A DNA stretch of 64,000 bases from Ascaris suum. Lineage: Eukaryota > Nematoda > Chromadorea > Rhabditida > Ascarididae. A program made the translations under genes and the position numbers. This document shows positions 48,687 through 62,884 of the stretch, in pieces. The stretch is taken from positions 124,001 to 188,000 of the forward strand of contig CM024178.1 of assembly GCA_013433145.1 (NCBI GenBank), in the 5' to 3' direction. Each line of letters starts with the position of its first letter. Within the stretch, counting starts at the first letter, position 1. The notes under the pieces were generated by a model, which saw nothing but the letters and a program-made list of their open reading frames with translations, did no database searches and had not been told where the DNA came from.

Positions 48687-48969
48687 TAGATAAAACGCAT
48701 TCGTGTTTCCATTTATATTTATATTTCCATTTAATCTTATACTTGTTGTCTGTCTTTATCTTTATACTTTAATTTATATTTATCTAAATATTTACGTACT
48801 TTTTATTTTTATTTATATGCTTTAATTTATTTTTATATGTTTATACTTTATATGGAGTTGATTCATGAGGAGAATAATCGATTGAAGAGCGATCTAGCGG
48901 CTGTGAAGGAAAGATATAGAAATCTAGAATTCGAGGATAACGCTGTTCTGCATAAGATCAGCGAAAAAG
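45847..48969 (+). CDS. Coiled-coil exon cluster, copy 3
   Basis: Exons 45847-45888, 46135-46208, 46743-46830, 47435-47594 and 48858-48969, the same as copy 2. The poly-A stretch before exon 3 is a few bases longer here, which creates a spurious extra open frame at 46537-46746. Confidence 0.5.
48600..48683. repeat. (TA)n tract 2, copy 3
   Basis: About 84 bp of alternating TA, entered through GATAAAATTAAA and left through TATGAATAGATAAAACGC. Confidence 0.95.
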
Positions 48970-49088
48970 GTAGAGATGTTGGTGCACAGTAGAGAGATGC
49001 TGAGTGTAGCTCCTATTCTATACGAAATTCTTTCCTGCTGAAAGTGGCAGGATTTAAAACAGTTATTTCAATTATATCGTTATTATAG

Positions 49089-49285
49089 GAAGCGTTTTCT
49101 TAGGGCGCTGTTTCCGTTCCTTTGGAAATCGAAATGAATTTGAAGAGCCGACGCCGCAAATAACATCAGTCAGGAATGAATCGGTGGCAGTGGTTACGGC
49201 AACTTTTCTTCATTGCACAACACAACTGAAGATTCCTACCATTCAACGCATACGTGGTGGCAACGTTATCGTCAACTCCGATTGA
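49089..49285 (+). CDS. Putative exon following the coil, copy 3
   Basis: Same as 18491-18687. Confidence 0.4.
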
Positions 49286-51410
49286 GCGGTTCGTGCATAA
49301 ATTTGCAATGCTTTAGTATTCGTTTGTGATGAAAAAACGCTATAGAAGGGAAGGTATAAACTTTAATAAGTGCAAATAGCGGTGTAGAGGAGTTTTTTTT
49401 TGCTAATGAAGTTTCGAATCATTGCAGAAACATTACTTAGCTCTTATCAACACATAGTCAATTGTCGTCTTGAGCACAAAAGTAAATGCTAGTCTGTGGA
49501 TTTGCTCGTGAGGCGACAACTGATTGCGAATTGTTTTAGAAAATTCACCTCCATGTTTAACATGAACTGATCTCGTTGGCCGCTCACTTCGTCGCAACAA
49601 CCAAGTGGCAAAAATGGCAACACGAAATTCCCCAAAACATTCCGTTCTATATGAAAGTTTTTTAAAACCTTTATATTGCATTTTAGATTTACGTTTCGTT
49701 GATACACTTCACTACATTCGTTTGTTTATTTATGTTCTGTTAGCCGCTTCTGCTTATTATTTCATTTCATTATGTTAGGTTTTCAGACATTATTATCCCT
49801 CTTTATATTTATTTATATTCATATTTATGATTATATTATGTTAACACAAACTTGTGTTTATGGTGAGCGCACAAAATGTCGCGCTAGTTCATTTTTAATT
49901 TGTAATTTATATTTACTGTAAAACTGATATTTACTTGCAAGACCGCATTATGTGTTACCACAAACTTCTATAGTTCAGACGAACTGCAAGGAAATGTTTT
50001 TGAGCCAAAAATCTATCCTCGTTCTTTTCACTACCACGTATTTGTATCAGATGAGCCATCCAATGAAAATATGGTCATTTCCGTGTTTCTATCTATTTTT
50101 CAAATTTGCTCTCCCCTTATTTTCTTTGAATTTCTGAGGGCGTCGATCATTTCTTCATATTTTATCCATTGTAATAGAACGTGTTACTGCATTGTGTGTT
50201 GAGAATTCTCAATGCCTAGACGAGCAGAGAAATTCTTTCTATTGCAACGTCACTGGCATATTGCACTCTGCTAAACGTATCTTTTTTTTCGTTCAATGAC
50301 GCCAATGCCTGATTGCTCTACATAAACGAAATCAAATACGCTCCCCAACTAACATTCGATCGCATTTCATTCATTCACTCTTGTTTGTTTGGTATCACTC
50401 GTGTGTCGATGTGTATTTTCTATGCGTTTAATTTTGCAATGAGGAAAGCGCTGCCGGCTGCGCAAGTTTACTGCATATAGTTGCACTTAAATGTATAATA
50501 TTTTGTATCAGTGCGCCACACTCATTTACAAAGGCTTTTAGAGGAAGTGATGGCAATGAATTCGAATTGAATTTCATTTGGCTATATGCGCAAATGCGCA
50601 ACCGGCGCGGTCATCTTCTTGCTCGTGTTTTATATATGAATGTTCCCATTATCATAGAATGTCGATGTTGTACTATCTTATATTGTATTATTTCATGATC
50701 ATTTTGAAGGATCGAATCATCCAGGATAATGAGGGATGAAATGAGGATGTGTGAAGGTGATCGTTTCATGTGAAAGATGGGTTATTCATAAGAGTAAAGG
50801 CGCAGCTCCTTTTCGGGTTGTCCTCTTAGAAGAAAGCTTTTTCGTAGATGACGACGAATTATCGCGGCTATTCAGTTTATCCTACTATAAAAAAGGAATT
50901 TGTCGGTGAAAATGTGCCATTGCCTCAGGCGTTAATGCGAACCCAGTTATTGCAATGAACGGTTGAAAAACCGATTATATGGCACTGAGCTGCTTGTATC
51001 AAACGGCTGATCTAGCTAAAACTGTGGAACAAGTGGGTGGAAATGACAAGATTTCATGTCTGTGTCCATATCATCAATAATACACTGTATCGTAAGTGTA
51101 CAAGTTTCTGATACAGATGAAACCTCACATTTATAGCTGTTTATTTCTCGGCTTGTGGCTAGTGCTCTAAATCGAATAATCCGTGAGCTGTTCACAGAGC
51201 ATTTCATAAGTACTCAGCTGCCTCTCCTTCATATTAAACTAACGACTTCTTTGTATTACAAAATATTTAGAGATTTTTTTTTCGTTTGATATCAAAACTA
51301 TCTTCTGTTATGGGATATTCATGTGAGCACCAGTCACCTGTTTCTTTACAGTTGACTGCAGACTTAAATATTTATACATCGTTTAATTACAGGTGATTTC
51401 ATCGTAAAAG

Positions 51411-51605
51411 AACACCGAATCCGAATCACGTTGGCAATTATCGGTCGCGGCCAATGAGCGTAAAACAAACACTTTAAAATGAACTTGATAATCTTCTAGG
51501 CGTATCGCTCAACTACAGTCCAAGAAGAGAGGCATACATGAGAAGATAGAAGAGGTGACGAGAATTCGCATAACGCTCATTAAGAAAATTGAAGTCGTTA
51601 GTTAA
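51411..51605 (+). CDS. Putative coil exon pair 7-8, copy 3
   Basis: Exons 51411-51459 and 51500-51605, the same as copies 1 and 2. Confidence 0.4.
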
Positions 51606-52098
51606 AACCTTTTTTTGCCATTTAGAAGGGCACTGATAGGATTCCCATCGATCCTTAACATGTTTCCTAGTGTAGAGTAATCATACGTTACGACTTTTGA
51701 CACATATGTCAATTTCTAGAGTAATGACTTAATAACAATACTTTACGGTAGCCGTTTACAGTAATTCGCAATTAGAAGCACAATTTGCAGTAACCATTCT
51801 CTGAATTATAGAGGGAACTTACCGTTCTATTGCCCATAGGTTTCTATTCAAAGCTGTATAGTGTTGAGCGGTGAATGCTTGCACTCATCTTGACATAAGT
51901 TTAACCTCAACACGATTTTATACATGATATTAACCTTGCATGAATGCTTGAAGTGCACTAAATATGAATAGTCTTGCTTTAATTGAGAAGAAGATTTGTA
52001 TCAAAAATAGAGTGAAATTCAATCATTGAGCACTGTCGTGTAGACAAGCGCAAAAATGATTCTCAAACAGCATTGAACAATAGCTTATTAATTTATAG

Positions 52099-52702
52099 GT
52101 GTGATTGGAAATTCGAAGCGGAAAGAAATTTGCTATCGCGGAGGGCGCGAAATTTCATTTTATCGATGCATTCGGATTAAAGGAGGTCCTTTGACTTTTC
52201 AGGTATAATTGAATTTCTATTTTTCAGCGAATATTTTGAGTTTTAGCTAGGCACCTGATTACCTATTCACCTGAGTATCCCTTATCATTACTCCAATATC
52301 GCATACTTTGAGGATGGAAAACTTCTGTTCGATGCGTAAATGTTTATATTTAATAATTATATTAAAAATATGAATGTAAAATATAAATGCGCCATCTTTA
52401 TATTTTGTATTTATTTTTTTAATACTTATATTTATATTTATAATTTGTATTTTTTTAATTTATTAATTAATATTAATACTTATAATTTATAATATTTATA
52501 ATATTTCTATTTTTAATAATTTTTTTAATATTCAACTTGCAAAATGTGTGAAAAATATGTGTTATATTGCAGAGCGAAAACAGAGTACAATCCTCACACT
52601 GGCATTTGCCTATCGACCATACCTCAGATGTTCACTGACGATATTGGCGAGCGCACGTGTAAAGCGAATGACACAAACGGAGTGGGTGAAAGTTGTGCAC
52701 AT
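52099..52702 (+). CDS. Ig-fragment exons 9-10, copy 3
   Basis: Exons 52099-52202 (weak) and 52573-52702 (clear I-set C-terminal half), the same as copy 2. Confidence 0.5.
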
Positions 52703-53751
52703 GTAAGTTATTCGTCAATCTTTTATGCTGCAACAATCATGTCGTTTTAAATCTTATTGCGATTAGCACTAGGGGAATGAGCTTTTTTTGTTACTGGATT
52801 ATTTACTGCCATTATTAGTTTGTTGAGGTGTTCAGATGACGATATATATGAGGGATTTTTTCAAACATCGCTCTGAGGCCTCATGCAAGAAATTCCATTC
52901 ATGTGGATCTTACTGTTTTTAACCTCTCTTGGTGTTTAAGGTACCGAGTTTATTCCTCTGAGAATAAGGGGTGATGTCGCATCGCGCATTGCTAGGCTGA
53001 TATTTGTCTGTCTTCATGCACCTTTTTGGGGACACTGTACTTTGTTCCTGTGAGAGGTTTATAAATGCTTGATAAACAGGATCGATTGCTTATGCAGAAA
53101 GCCACAGCTATGCAGTTCGATACATATAGTTGATTGCTATGCTTGATTGATCTCCTTCTAAGCTTAGTTTTATTCTAATCGACCATGCGTTCATGTATTA
53201 TTGGCATTTAAATATTCCATGAAACGTGGAGCAAAGTTTAGCTGTACATGCGTTCGAATGATTTAAAAGCATATCCGTGGTTGAGGTATAGCCGCTTAAC
53301 GATTTTATTGCAGCAATTTGCTGCGCGAGATGTTCAGCATTGCTTCACTGTTTTTGAACAATGGGCAGCCGGCTGGTCGGATTGATTGATTCGCAGAGCT
53401 CATATATCATGTCATTTTAATGATGCAGCCCTTATTTGTCTATATCTTCATGCAGATATTTGCAGTTATTACCTCGCGACGAGTATAACAGATGGTTCCA
53501 CGATGAGTAATCGCAAATCGCAAAAGAGAGGAAGGATACGATGCTCGCTCAATCGCAACAAGCTCAACAAGGTTCTATTTTCTGCAACACAGTGAGGCAT
53601 TTCATTGTGAGGTGTTGTCCCCTATAGAATCATTTCCAATTCTATCTATCCGGGGAATTGTTTTTCATCGAAGATAGATCAAATACTCGATGAGTTGTTA
53701 TTTTTTTCACTGGATAACTTGTTTCGGATAACTCATTTATATTCTAAACAG

Positions 53752-53871
53752 GGTGATCGTGAAGTCTATGTCGCCAGCATTACAGCAAACAATTCCGTCT
53801 GTTCATCACTTGTTGATCCAGTTATCCTTTCTATTGCATTTGCAATAATCGATGTAGTGCGATTGCTTTGA
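53752..53871 (+). CDS. Possible Ig-end exon 11, copy 3
   Basis: Same as 23168-23287. Confidence 0.35.
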   Translation, partial: GDREVYVASITANNSVCSSLVDPVILSIAFAIIDVVRLL

Positions 53872-54578
53872 ATTTTACATCGCCAAAGTTTAACGCCCTT
53901 CACGAACAATGTTCGGTACCAAGGTGGTGGTAAATCTCTATACTTATGATAAAGGAACAGGTTTATTATGGAATCTCATGTCAAGCATCGGAATAATCGG
54001 TATCCAGGTGATATTTTAATGCCTGCGTGCATGTCGGTTTTCCACTGTGATTAAATTAGTGCCAGATCATTGTACGGTGATTGCGTCATTTCGTTTGGTA
54101 AGGTTGAATTTAAAGCGGCGTTATGGCAACGTGTGCATGTAAAGATGCTTCCATGGAAATTTTCAACTCGGGTCCTACTGAACCTAGAGTCACGAAATCC
54201 GATGATGCAATTTTTGCCGCAGTTTAGCTTGTCGTATTAACATTTGGGACTTCACCCTATGCCGGTCGGATCGCGCGAAATGAATCCTTTTCACAAGGTT
54301 TTTACGATTGATTAAATCAGCTAAGATATGATCCGATCATTTAAGATATGCATGATGTATCGCGGGCATTTTTTTTTCTGTGTTGGATAATCACCAATTG
54401 ATTGATCACTGAGCAAAATTCTAAACCTTCTTGGACGTTACTTTTCAGTTGTGGTAGTGGAGAAGTGTTTGCCCTGATGTATTTTCGTGAACATATTTGC
54501 ATTTTTATTTAACATTCATCTACCTAAAAATTTGATGAGAAATACATTTGAATCTCTATGAGCGGATGAATTTTTCAG

Positions 54579-55776
54579 GTCGTGCGAGTATAACATCCCT
54601 GTCGCAGCGACGACAAGGAGCACGATATTCAGCGATCGCTCCACCTCGGCAACAACAGCAACGATACAAACCAATGGCAGCTCCGATGTGGGTACGTTTG
54701 TCGACATTGTAAGCTAGCTAAAAGCGTTTTTTAAATATGCACAAGTTTCTGCACATGACTCACTTATAGCTAAGTTCCTTTGATGGTTATTGGTGATTCG
54801 CCAGAGGAAACTAGTTCAACGAAAACATCACTGGCATGTTATATTTTGATGGTCGACAGGAAGGTCTTAATCATTAGCACCGTAGTGATTGGTCGATGAA
54901 AATCAATTTTTTTTTCGATGAAAATGTAAAAAACGTTTTTTTTCTTCTGCCAATAGTGGATTGTTTCCTGCTCATAAGTGTTCATTCATTTCGCAATCTT
55001 CTTGAGCAGTTATCATCTCGTAATTGCAGTTGATTCGCTAAATATCGCTTTTGTTGTTCATTTTCATTCATTCATAAAGCATAGGTGTTGCAAAGTGCGG
55101 TGCTGTTCAGTTTTGCAGCGCCTACTAAATCCACTGTTGTTTTCTCTTAAAAGCATGGAACTGATGCGACACCCTGTTATTCAGTCTTTAACGCTATATT
55201 GCAAGCACCTTTCTGTTGAAATACTTGCTCTTCGTTCCTCGTTATTTCACCTATCACCTGTGCCTCATCGTCCCGCTTGTTAAATACTATGTTTTCAATG
55301 CTTCTGTTGAAAAAAAAAATGAATGCATTCCATATTCACTTTCTTCTTTTTTTTTTTTTTCAACGTGCCTTTATCGACGAGTTGTTGAACCGCCTTTCAG
55401 TTAACATTAAATGAAAAGACGGTGCAAAGCTTCATTTGAATCCTTTCCATTACCTTCGATTGTGAGTTGAGCAAGCGTTCATACTAGAATATTCTCTTGT
55501 GCTAGTCGAATTTATTTGGTCGAACTTAGACTTTTAAATTAAACTGCACGTGGACCACTCATGAATAATAAAGAGGGCGTTCGCAACCGAACCGGCTATT
55601 CTAGGTCATCTTGGTTTAGAGCACTCGAGCAAACTTCATGAGCAAGTGTCGTGTTGTCTTCTTTGCAGGTCGACAATTCCCGAAACCTTACACCCACCTA
55701 CGTTGTACGTAGACAGGCTCGACTTAGTGTGATTGGTGCGCTTTCGGACATCGAGCATATGGCGCAATACGCTAAC
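54579..55776 (+). CDS. Linker exons 12-13, copy 3
   Basis: Exons 54579-54691 and 55669-55776, the same as copies 1 and 2. Confidence 0.45.
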
Positions 55777-55914
55777 GTAGTAATGGAGAGCTTATGACCA
55801 AAGGTTCCCCGTTGTAATCGTTTGTGGCGATGATAAGTGAGCACTGTTTCAGCGGACAGTCGTGTGCTGTGAACCTCGATTAATTCATGTCATTGGTTGC
55901 AGCTTTTTGAATAG

Positions 55915-56189
55915 GTGATGTCACATTTACAACTACAGTCTTTAAGATTTTCGGTATTACGATACAAAAAGTGGAATTAGCAGAATGTAGTACCACTGAA
56001 AATAGGTGGCGAAAAATGCGTTTTCTTTTTGGTCGTGACAATTCTGATTCATGGCGTTTGCGTCACTTGTCGCTTTTTTTAAATCTTAAGCTTATGCGAT
56101 GCACGTTTGTAGCAAATGCTGTGGAATTCGTCGCTACTTTTAATCGGACATACTCACGCCTTTTCAAGAATTTGAGAAATTACATGTGA
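55915..56189 (+). CDS. Possible Ig N-terminal piece (exon 14), copy 3
   Basis: Same as 25332-25606. Confidence 0.35.
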
Positions 56190-56359
56190 GTTACACATTT
56201 GCCAAGAAACGGTGATCAAACTTTGAGAAAATTTGAGAATGGCACCACCTGGTTGTCATCAATGGATTCGCGATCCAGACAGCAGGACCTTATACGCGTC
56301 ACTAAAAACATGCTCACTTGAGTGGCAAATGCAGTCTTTAAATGCTAGTTCTTTTGCAG

Positions 56360-56615
56360 TTTCCCAATGCTCCTGCTGTGTTTGGGAATTCTTGTGGTTT
56401 TAGTTATCACAATGGAACATCTCTGGCAGCAGCACATCGTTTCCGGCCCGTGTTTGACTTTGGCTATGTGGCACTCGATATTCTTTATGCATATCCAGAA
56501 GATTCCGGCACTTATACTTTGGTAGCTCGAAATGAGCTTGGTGAAGTGCAGTCTAACCTTGAGCTGGTCGTGAACTCGAAGAAGACGCCTTACCTTCGAT
56601 CACATTATCCAAGGA
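56360..56615 (+). CDS. Kettin/titin Ig domain, C-terminal part (exon 15), copy 3
   Basis: Same as copy 2, including the A at 56616 that removes the inferred donor. Confidence 0.7.
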
Positions 56616-57124
56616 ATAGGTGCAGGAATTCGAGCTTCCCTTGTGTTCTGACACGTGGCAAGTGCTGACGGTCCCACAATTTTTGCAGCAATAAAGTACA
56701 GCTGAGTGAAACTTCAGCCAGAACTTATTACAAAAACGGTTGGATGCTGCAGAAATAAGCGAAAGGATGCCACAGAAAACAATTTGTTAAAAAGGCGCCA
56801 TTTTTTCCTATCCATAGAACAAACGCTGAATTTGCGAAGATTTTTAAGCGGAAGTGGATCTATATTTAGAACGTAAAAGATTGGAAGTCATGTTCTCGAA
56901 CTTCCCAAATCCCTTAGTTTTTAATCTTCCTTTACCAATCAGTCAAAATTATTATTCGGTTGCCACGGAAATTCATATGAGCTTTGAGAAAGTTTCTCCT
57001 CTTATACATTGCGGAGTAACCGGACATTTCGGGCATTTTCACGTCGACGCTGCAATAAATGTTATCTGGAAAAGTGGAGGTAGAGTAATGTGTCGACATA
57101 TTCAAACCTTCTCGCTGCTTTAAG

Positions 57125-58376
57125 GATTGGAAAGGATACGCGAGTTGGAACAGAACAAAACAAAGCCCTGTAGAATACTCACGTGATCGGGAGTGCGACA
57201 ACCCGCCTAGTGTCATCGGCGATTTGGCGGATTTGGAACTGAATGAGAACGACGATATTCATCTTTCTTTGAAGGTTGTGCTCAGTTCATTATTACCTTG
57301 GAAGCGTTTTTCAGTCCTCAAACTGTCATATATTTTAGAACTCTAGTGAGTCCTGTTTCCTCCGCTTCACTTATTATCGAAATCTTTTACCACAAGAAGA
57401 TCCTGGCCAACAGGAAACGTAGAGAGAAGTATCGCTGTCCCTCGCATTCATAAAAGGAGAGGAAATTATTGGGTTCTGTTTGTAGGGCATGAGTGAGCGT
57501 ATTGAAACCACTCAACGTTTCCATCCCCTTCAGTCGTGGCTTTTGCTGCAGAAGGACTCACGAGCTCGCAACGAGGAACTAACTGTTCAACATTTATTTC
57601 CACTGTTTAGGCTAAACGGCCGACATTAAAATGCAATTATGGTAGATTAAATCCACGATTCAGCAGTGAGCCTATGTAAGTTTATAAGTTGGGTGTCGAA
57701 TCTAGAACGAGAAGAACGTTTCGTTTCGATTCATTTCGTTATTTAGTTTCGCAACACACAAAGTGCTATGCAGTGGGTTAAAAATGCGATGAGGTATCCA
57801 TGAATGCTGTTACTGCCTCACTTTGTAGGCTAGAATCCATCAGTTGTTGATAAAAAATAAAGAGGATGCGGGTTCCATCACCTTCTTCAGCAGAACTTGT
57901 GAAAGGCATCGCAGTGATCTCTTACTATAGTTGAGCTAGCTGAATCTTTGTTTGTACAATTAGTTATGTTGTAAGCAACCAGCTGTATTATACGAAGCAG
58001 CACTTTCTGTTTTGAAATAACATTGCAGACTATTTTGCTGAAGTCGGAATATAACAAACCCGCATTGCTCATTATTAATCTTAAGTGATATTTGAATAGA
58101 ACGATGGTTTATTTTCTTTATAATGAAGGTAATATGTATCAAAGTCATTGTCGAGCGAATTTCTAGCTGACACCACTGAATGATGCAACAATAGTGGTCG
58201 AGTGGATCGTTGATGGCCGACCACTTCTGATTGAATCGAGAGCAGAAATCATATGCGACTTTGGACTCCTCAAATGGACATTCGGGGCGCAATCGCTGAA
58301 GATTCAGGAGTTGATACGGTGAAGGCGACCAATGCACTTGGCGAAGCTAGCAGGCAGTGGAGAATATTCGTAAAAC
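57125..58376 (+). pseudogene. Kettin linker plus Ig-B (broken), copy 3
   Basis: Exons 57125-57274 and 58167-58376 with the same two frameshifts and Tyr-to-Asp change as copies 1 and 2. Confidence 0.7.
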
Positions 58377-58772
58377 GTAATTTTTATAGGCCTTCATCTC
58401 CATTCATCAATTTCAGCTTCCACGAATGTGGTTTAGGCGATAAGAAAACAAATGATGTTTATGAATGGATGAATATGTGCATAAATCTCATAGTGAATTT
58501 TCTTGGTTAAGAAATATGCAGCAGATAGCCGGAGACCCAACGTTATGTCATATCAGCGGTCAAAGTTATTGAACATATGTAATTGATATGTTCCCAATTT
58601 ATGAACAATTCTCTACGATTATTTAGCTCAACTGTCGACTGAGGCAAAGCAAAGTAAAATTGCGATAAACGGTCAATAAAGATTTGTTTTGAATTGTCTG
58701 ATTTCGCAGATAAGTTCCTTCTTCAAATGAACGATGCTAGTAAGCATTTCCCATAATATTGTTATTTTTCAG

Positions 58773-58892
58773 CTCATGCGGTTGTATTATCGAAAACGCA
58801 GCACGAAGGGAGTCTAAGGAGGATTCGTGCTGTCGAGAATTTGAAAAAATATGGAAGAACGGAGATCGAAAATCATCAACGGCCACATATGA
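58773..58892 (+). CDS. Kettin inter-Ig linker exon, copy 3
   Basis: Same as 28190-28309, just before the junction at 58974/58975. Confidence 0.6.
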
Positions 58893-59620
58893 GTTTTTTT
58901 TTTTTGTTCCGTTCAATATGAGTTTTTGTGAGAGAGGAGATGGGGAGAGACTAATAATGGAGAGTAATTAATAGGGTCTAAGAGTCGTAGCAACGTAAAC
59001 GTGACACTATTTTGGGCATTTCCAAATGAAATCCTACAATTTCTGCGTGGTACAATGTCAGTAGATTGTAATATGGTTTCGTGCACTCACACATATTATA
59101 TCTGCCCATATGGGACCAGGACTCTATAAAAATAGTGTGATATCATACAGTTAGCACTTGCAAATTCAAAGTGCCACAAAGAACACTGAGTGCATTCATT
59201 CACAAATGTTATCGTCGATTATCGAACTATATTGTAAGTCGGCGTACTGTCAGTTATGTTTGTGTATGCAGCCTAGAAGACTTTTGTTTACGTGAATTAG
59301 AAAGTCGTAGATGAATATATGCGGCAGATGTGATGCCATCAAATTTATTTTATTTTTCCACGAAGTTATACTTTGCAATAGTTTTTAGATATCTGAAATC
59401 ATGTTTTGCATAAATGCCCATTTCTTGTGAATGGATGATTGAAAGTCTATTGCGCCAAATGGGATAATTTTTAAAAAAGGTAGTTTCCTGCCAAAATTTA
59501 CCCATGGGAAGGACTGAAATTCACAACATTTATATGTTCACAGCACGATCATATCTGAAGCTGAAGTGCAAAGTCAGCGAGAATTGTGAGACGACAGCTG
59601 AGCTCAACATATCTTTGCAG

Positions 59621-59763
59621 GGTCCTTCGCAGTTTGTGCAATCATTGCCAGGAAACGTAAGCGAAGTGGAAGAAGGTCAGCCGCTCCACATAGAATGTCA
59701 AGTCAACCATTGATACTACACCTTCAATTTCTTCGCTCAAAGATGGACAAGCCATCACCACCG
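59621..59763 (+). pseudogene. Kettin/titin-type Ig N-terminal half (broken), copy 4
   Basis: Identical in translation to copies 2 and 3, with the same frame change. Upstream linker exon at 58773-58892. Confidence 0.7.
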
Positions 59764-60080
59764 GTGTGTAGTTTCTTGTCGTTTTTTTTTTGTTTGCCTT
59801 TCCGATCATCATCTGTCGTTTTGCTTTTTTATATGACAAATGAAAATTGGCAATCAATCGAGAATCCTTGCTGCTTTTTAGCTGCATTTATATGCAAATA
59901 CGGTTATACATGATGTTACATGATAAATATAGAATTCAGTACTACTTTGATACTTGTCTGCTACTTTAATAATGGAATCCAATTCAATACTACTTGTCTA
60001 CTCTGAGCCCGAAACGGGAATAAATGTTTTCTCGATTTTAATGAAAGTAGTGTCGGTAAAAATAGCGCTGACGAAAATAG

Positions 60081-60082
<2 letters not shown>

Positions 60083-60140
<58 letters not shown>
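60083..60140. repeat. (TA)n tract 1, copy 4
   Basis: A pure TA run of 58 bp at the same place in the unit. Confidence 0.97.
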
Positions 60141-60142
<2 letters not shown>

Positions 60143-61028
60143 TGGTGGTAGTTGTAGTGGTAGTGCTAGTCCTACTGGTAGTTTTAGTGCTAGTGGTAGT
60201 GCTAATTTTAGTGTTAGTGTTAGTGCTAACGCTTGTGCTACTGCTAGTGGCAGTGCAGTGGTAGTGCTAATGCTGGTGGTTGTGACAGTGTTAGCGTTGG
60301 TGCTAGTGGTTGTGCTAGTCGTAGTTGTAGTGCTAGCGGTAGTGTTAGCGTTAGTGCTCGTGCTAGTGCTAGTGGCAGTTTTAGTGCTGATGGTATCGGT
60401 AGTGCTTTTGCTGTTGGTAGTTCTAGTGCTAGTGCTAGTGCCAGTGCCAGTGGCAGTGCTTGTGCTAGTTCTAATTGTAGTGCTAGTGCTAGTGCTATTA
60501 CTAGTGTTAGTGTTAATGCTAGGGATAATGCTCGAGCTAGTCGTAGTGGTAGTGGTAGTGGCAGTGTTAGTGGTGGTAGTGGTAATGCTGTTGGTAGTGC
60601 TAGTGCTAGCGACAGTGGTACTGCTGGTGTTAGTGTTAGTGTTAGTGTTAGTGCTAGTTTCAGTGGTAGTGCTGGTGATAGTGGTAGCGTTAGCGCTAAT
60701 GCTCGCGTTAGTGCTAGTGCCTTTTGTAGTATTAGTGCTGGTGGTAGTGGTAGTGGTAGTGCTAGTGCTATTGCTATTGTTAGTGTTAGTGTTAGGGTTT
60801 ATGCTAATGCTAGTGCTAGAGCTAGTCGTAGTGCTGGTGCCAGTGCTAGTGCTAGTCCTTGTTCTAACGCTAGCGCTAGTGCTGGTGCTAATGGCAGTGG
60901 TAGTGCTGTTGGTAGTGGTAGTGCTAGTCGTAGTAGTAGTGCTTGTGCTTGTGACACTGGTGAGTCTTGTTGTAGTAGTAGCATTAGTACTGTTGCTAGC
61001 TGTAGTGCCAGTGGAAGTGCTAGAGCTT
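60141..61028 (+). repeat. GNTAGT hexanucleotide minisatellite, copy 4
   Basis: 888 bp, the same as copies 2 and 3 by inspection. Confidence 0.95.
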
Positions 61029-61140
61029 AGTGGCAGAGCTGAGCTTGTGCTGGTCGTAGTACAGCTCAGATCTAACGAAAAGGTCACATTCGATAGTAAA
61101 GAGTCGACAGAGGTGTGGACACTGGAATTATTCTTACTAG

Positions 61141-62884
61141 TGGACACCTCATCATCATGCAATTAGATGAAGAACGTCGTAGGTGAGTAAAAATTTGATT
61201 TTAGTTTGTTTACTATCGCGGAAATTTTCCCGAAAATTAAAAGAAATATATTTGTTGGCCACACTGTCACAACAAGTGGCCATCTTCCGATGCATCAAAC
61301 ATCTTAAGATGGACAGTTAGAGATCAGGTGAAGTAATCATCAATTTTCACCTGAACGGTTGATGAAAAAGCTCCTTCAATAAAAGTTAATAGCAATGTTT
61401 TCACAACACGTATATGGATCCACTTTAGAAATGAAGAAGAATGTTTGCAAATTGCTCGATTTCAAGCGGAAAATCAACGTCTTCAACAACGCTATCAAAT
61501 CAGTATGCACGATAAGGGTCGACTTAACCAAAATCGAGAAAGGGTTTCTTGTCTTATACGTTTTGCAATCTAAATTTGCCGTTAGGAATTGCAATTTTGC
61601 AAATGTTTTATATTTATCTTTAATCTCGTATTTAATCTTTCATTTATTATTTATATTTATCTCTATGTTTTTATTTATATTTACATTTATAAGATATTTT
61701 TATCAATATAATATTCTTATCTTTATCCGTGTATTTTTAGTTTTATTCTATATCTGTATATTTTTATTTTTATTTTATCTCTATCTATACATTTATCTGT
61801 ATAGATATTTTTATCAATATATCTATCTGTATGTTACTTTGTTTGCGATTAGCCGATTTAGCTAAGGTTTTTAATGCTAGCATCTTTTCTTGGGAACCAT
61901 AGTATTCCTGAGGAAATTAGATAACCCAGAAAACATACGTAGCATGTTTTTTATAAATTCTTCTTCCTATACAAGTTTGAGAGCGCTCATCTTACAGTTT
62001 TATTTCCAAAAAAAAAAAAAATTCCATTTCAGGTGAGTGATTTAGCCGTTCGATTTGAAGGTTCTGAAGAAACGCGCAAACGTGTGGGAAAACAACTCCT
62101 CGATGCGAAGGCAGAAATTGGTATTCAGTTAGGCATTTTATGAAATTTGGGAGAAGGTAGGCACACATACAGTTACATATATTTGGGCAGGTTAGATAAA
62201 GTTATAGCTGAACCAACTAAAACCTGATGAAAATCTGACAAGATAACATATTACTTGTGCGATTTATACTCTCCTCGCGCCCTCTCATGAAAATTCGTTT
62301 CATTAACTTAAATATGGCACTAAAGGCGGCCATAATATTATAGGCAGCCATAAAAAGGGTTGTAGAGGAAATTTTCCAATATAATGGACATCACAGGTAT
62401 GGACGTCACCCCTTCACGTTGTGATATGCAGAGGTGCTGCATACCGATTGTTTCTTCCCGCATATGTAACACTCATATTTATTGAAAAACCCTTCGAAAT
62501 CATCCTCGAGCAATTACAATGGACTTCATTAGTGCAGAGCATAAAGTATTACAACAACTAGTGAACGTTTTATTTTGGGCCGAGTCGTCGTTTATATTTT
62601 CGAAAAAATGAATTATATTATTATCTGATGGTTAACGTCTTAAATGATGAGCACTTTCATAGTGTATGATGGCTCAGTGGGAGGAAGAAATTATTGTTCG
62701 CCAAAAACGATTACTTTTCTTCAGGAAATTCAAAGATCGAAAACCGAATTATACACAATACAAATGGAATTGAAGAATATTGAGGCAACCAACGAAACAA
62801 TTCGATCGCAATTGGTCATCGCCAATGAGCGCGCTAATTCTCTTAATAAAACGGTCACCGATCGAGCAGCAAATATTAGACAGC
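61141..62884 (+). CDS. Coiled-coil exons 1-4, copy 4
   Basis: Exons 61141-61182, 61429-61502, 62033-62120 and 62725-62884, the same as copy 3. Coil exon 5 and everything downstream lie beyond the window. Confidence 0.5.

Larger units (their letters stand above)
43679..58974 (+). repeat. 15.3-kb tandem unit, copy 3
   Basis: Third full copy, 15296 bp. Apart from (TA)n and homopolymer lengths I noticed very few differences from copy 2. With copy 4 it shares AAATGAAATCC (G at 43732) and AGCGCTGACG (C at 44772), which copies 1 and 2 lack. Confidence 0.97.
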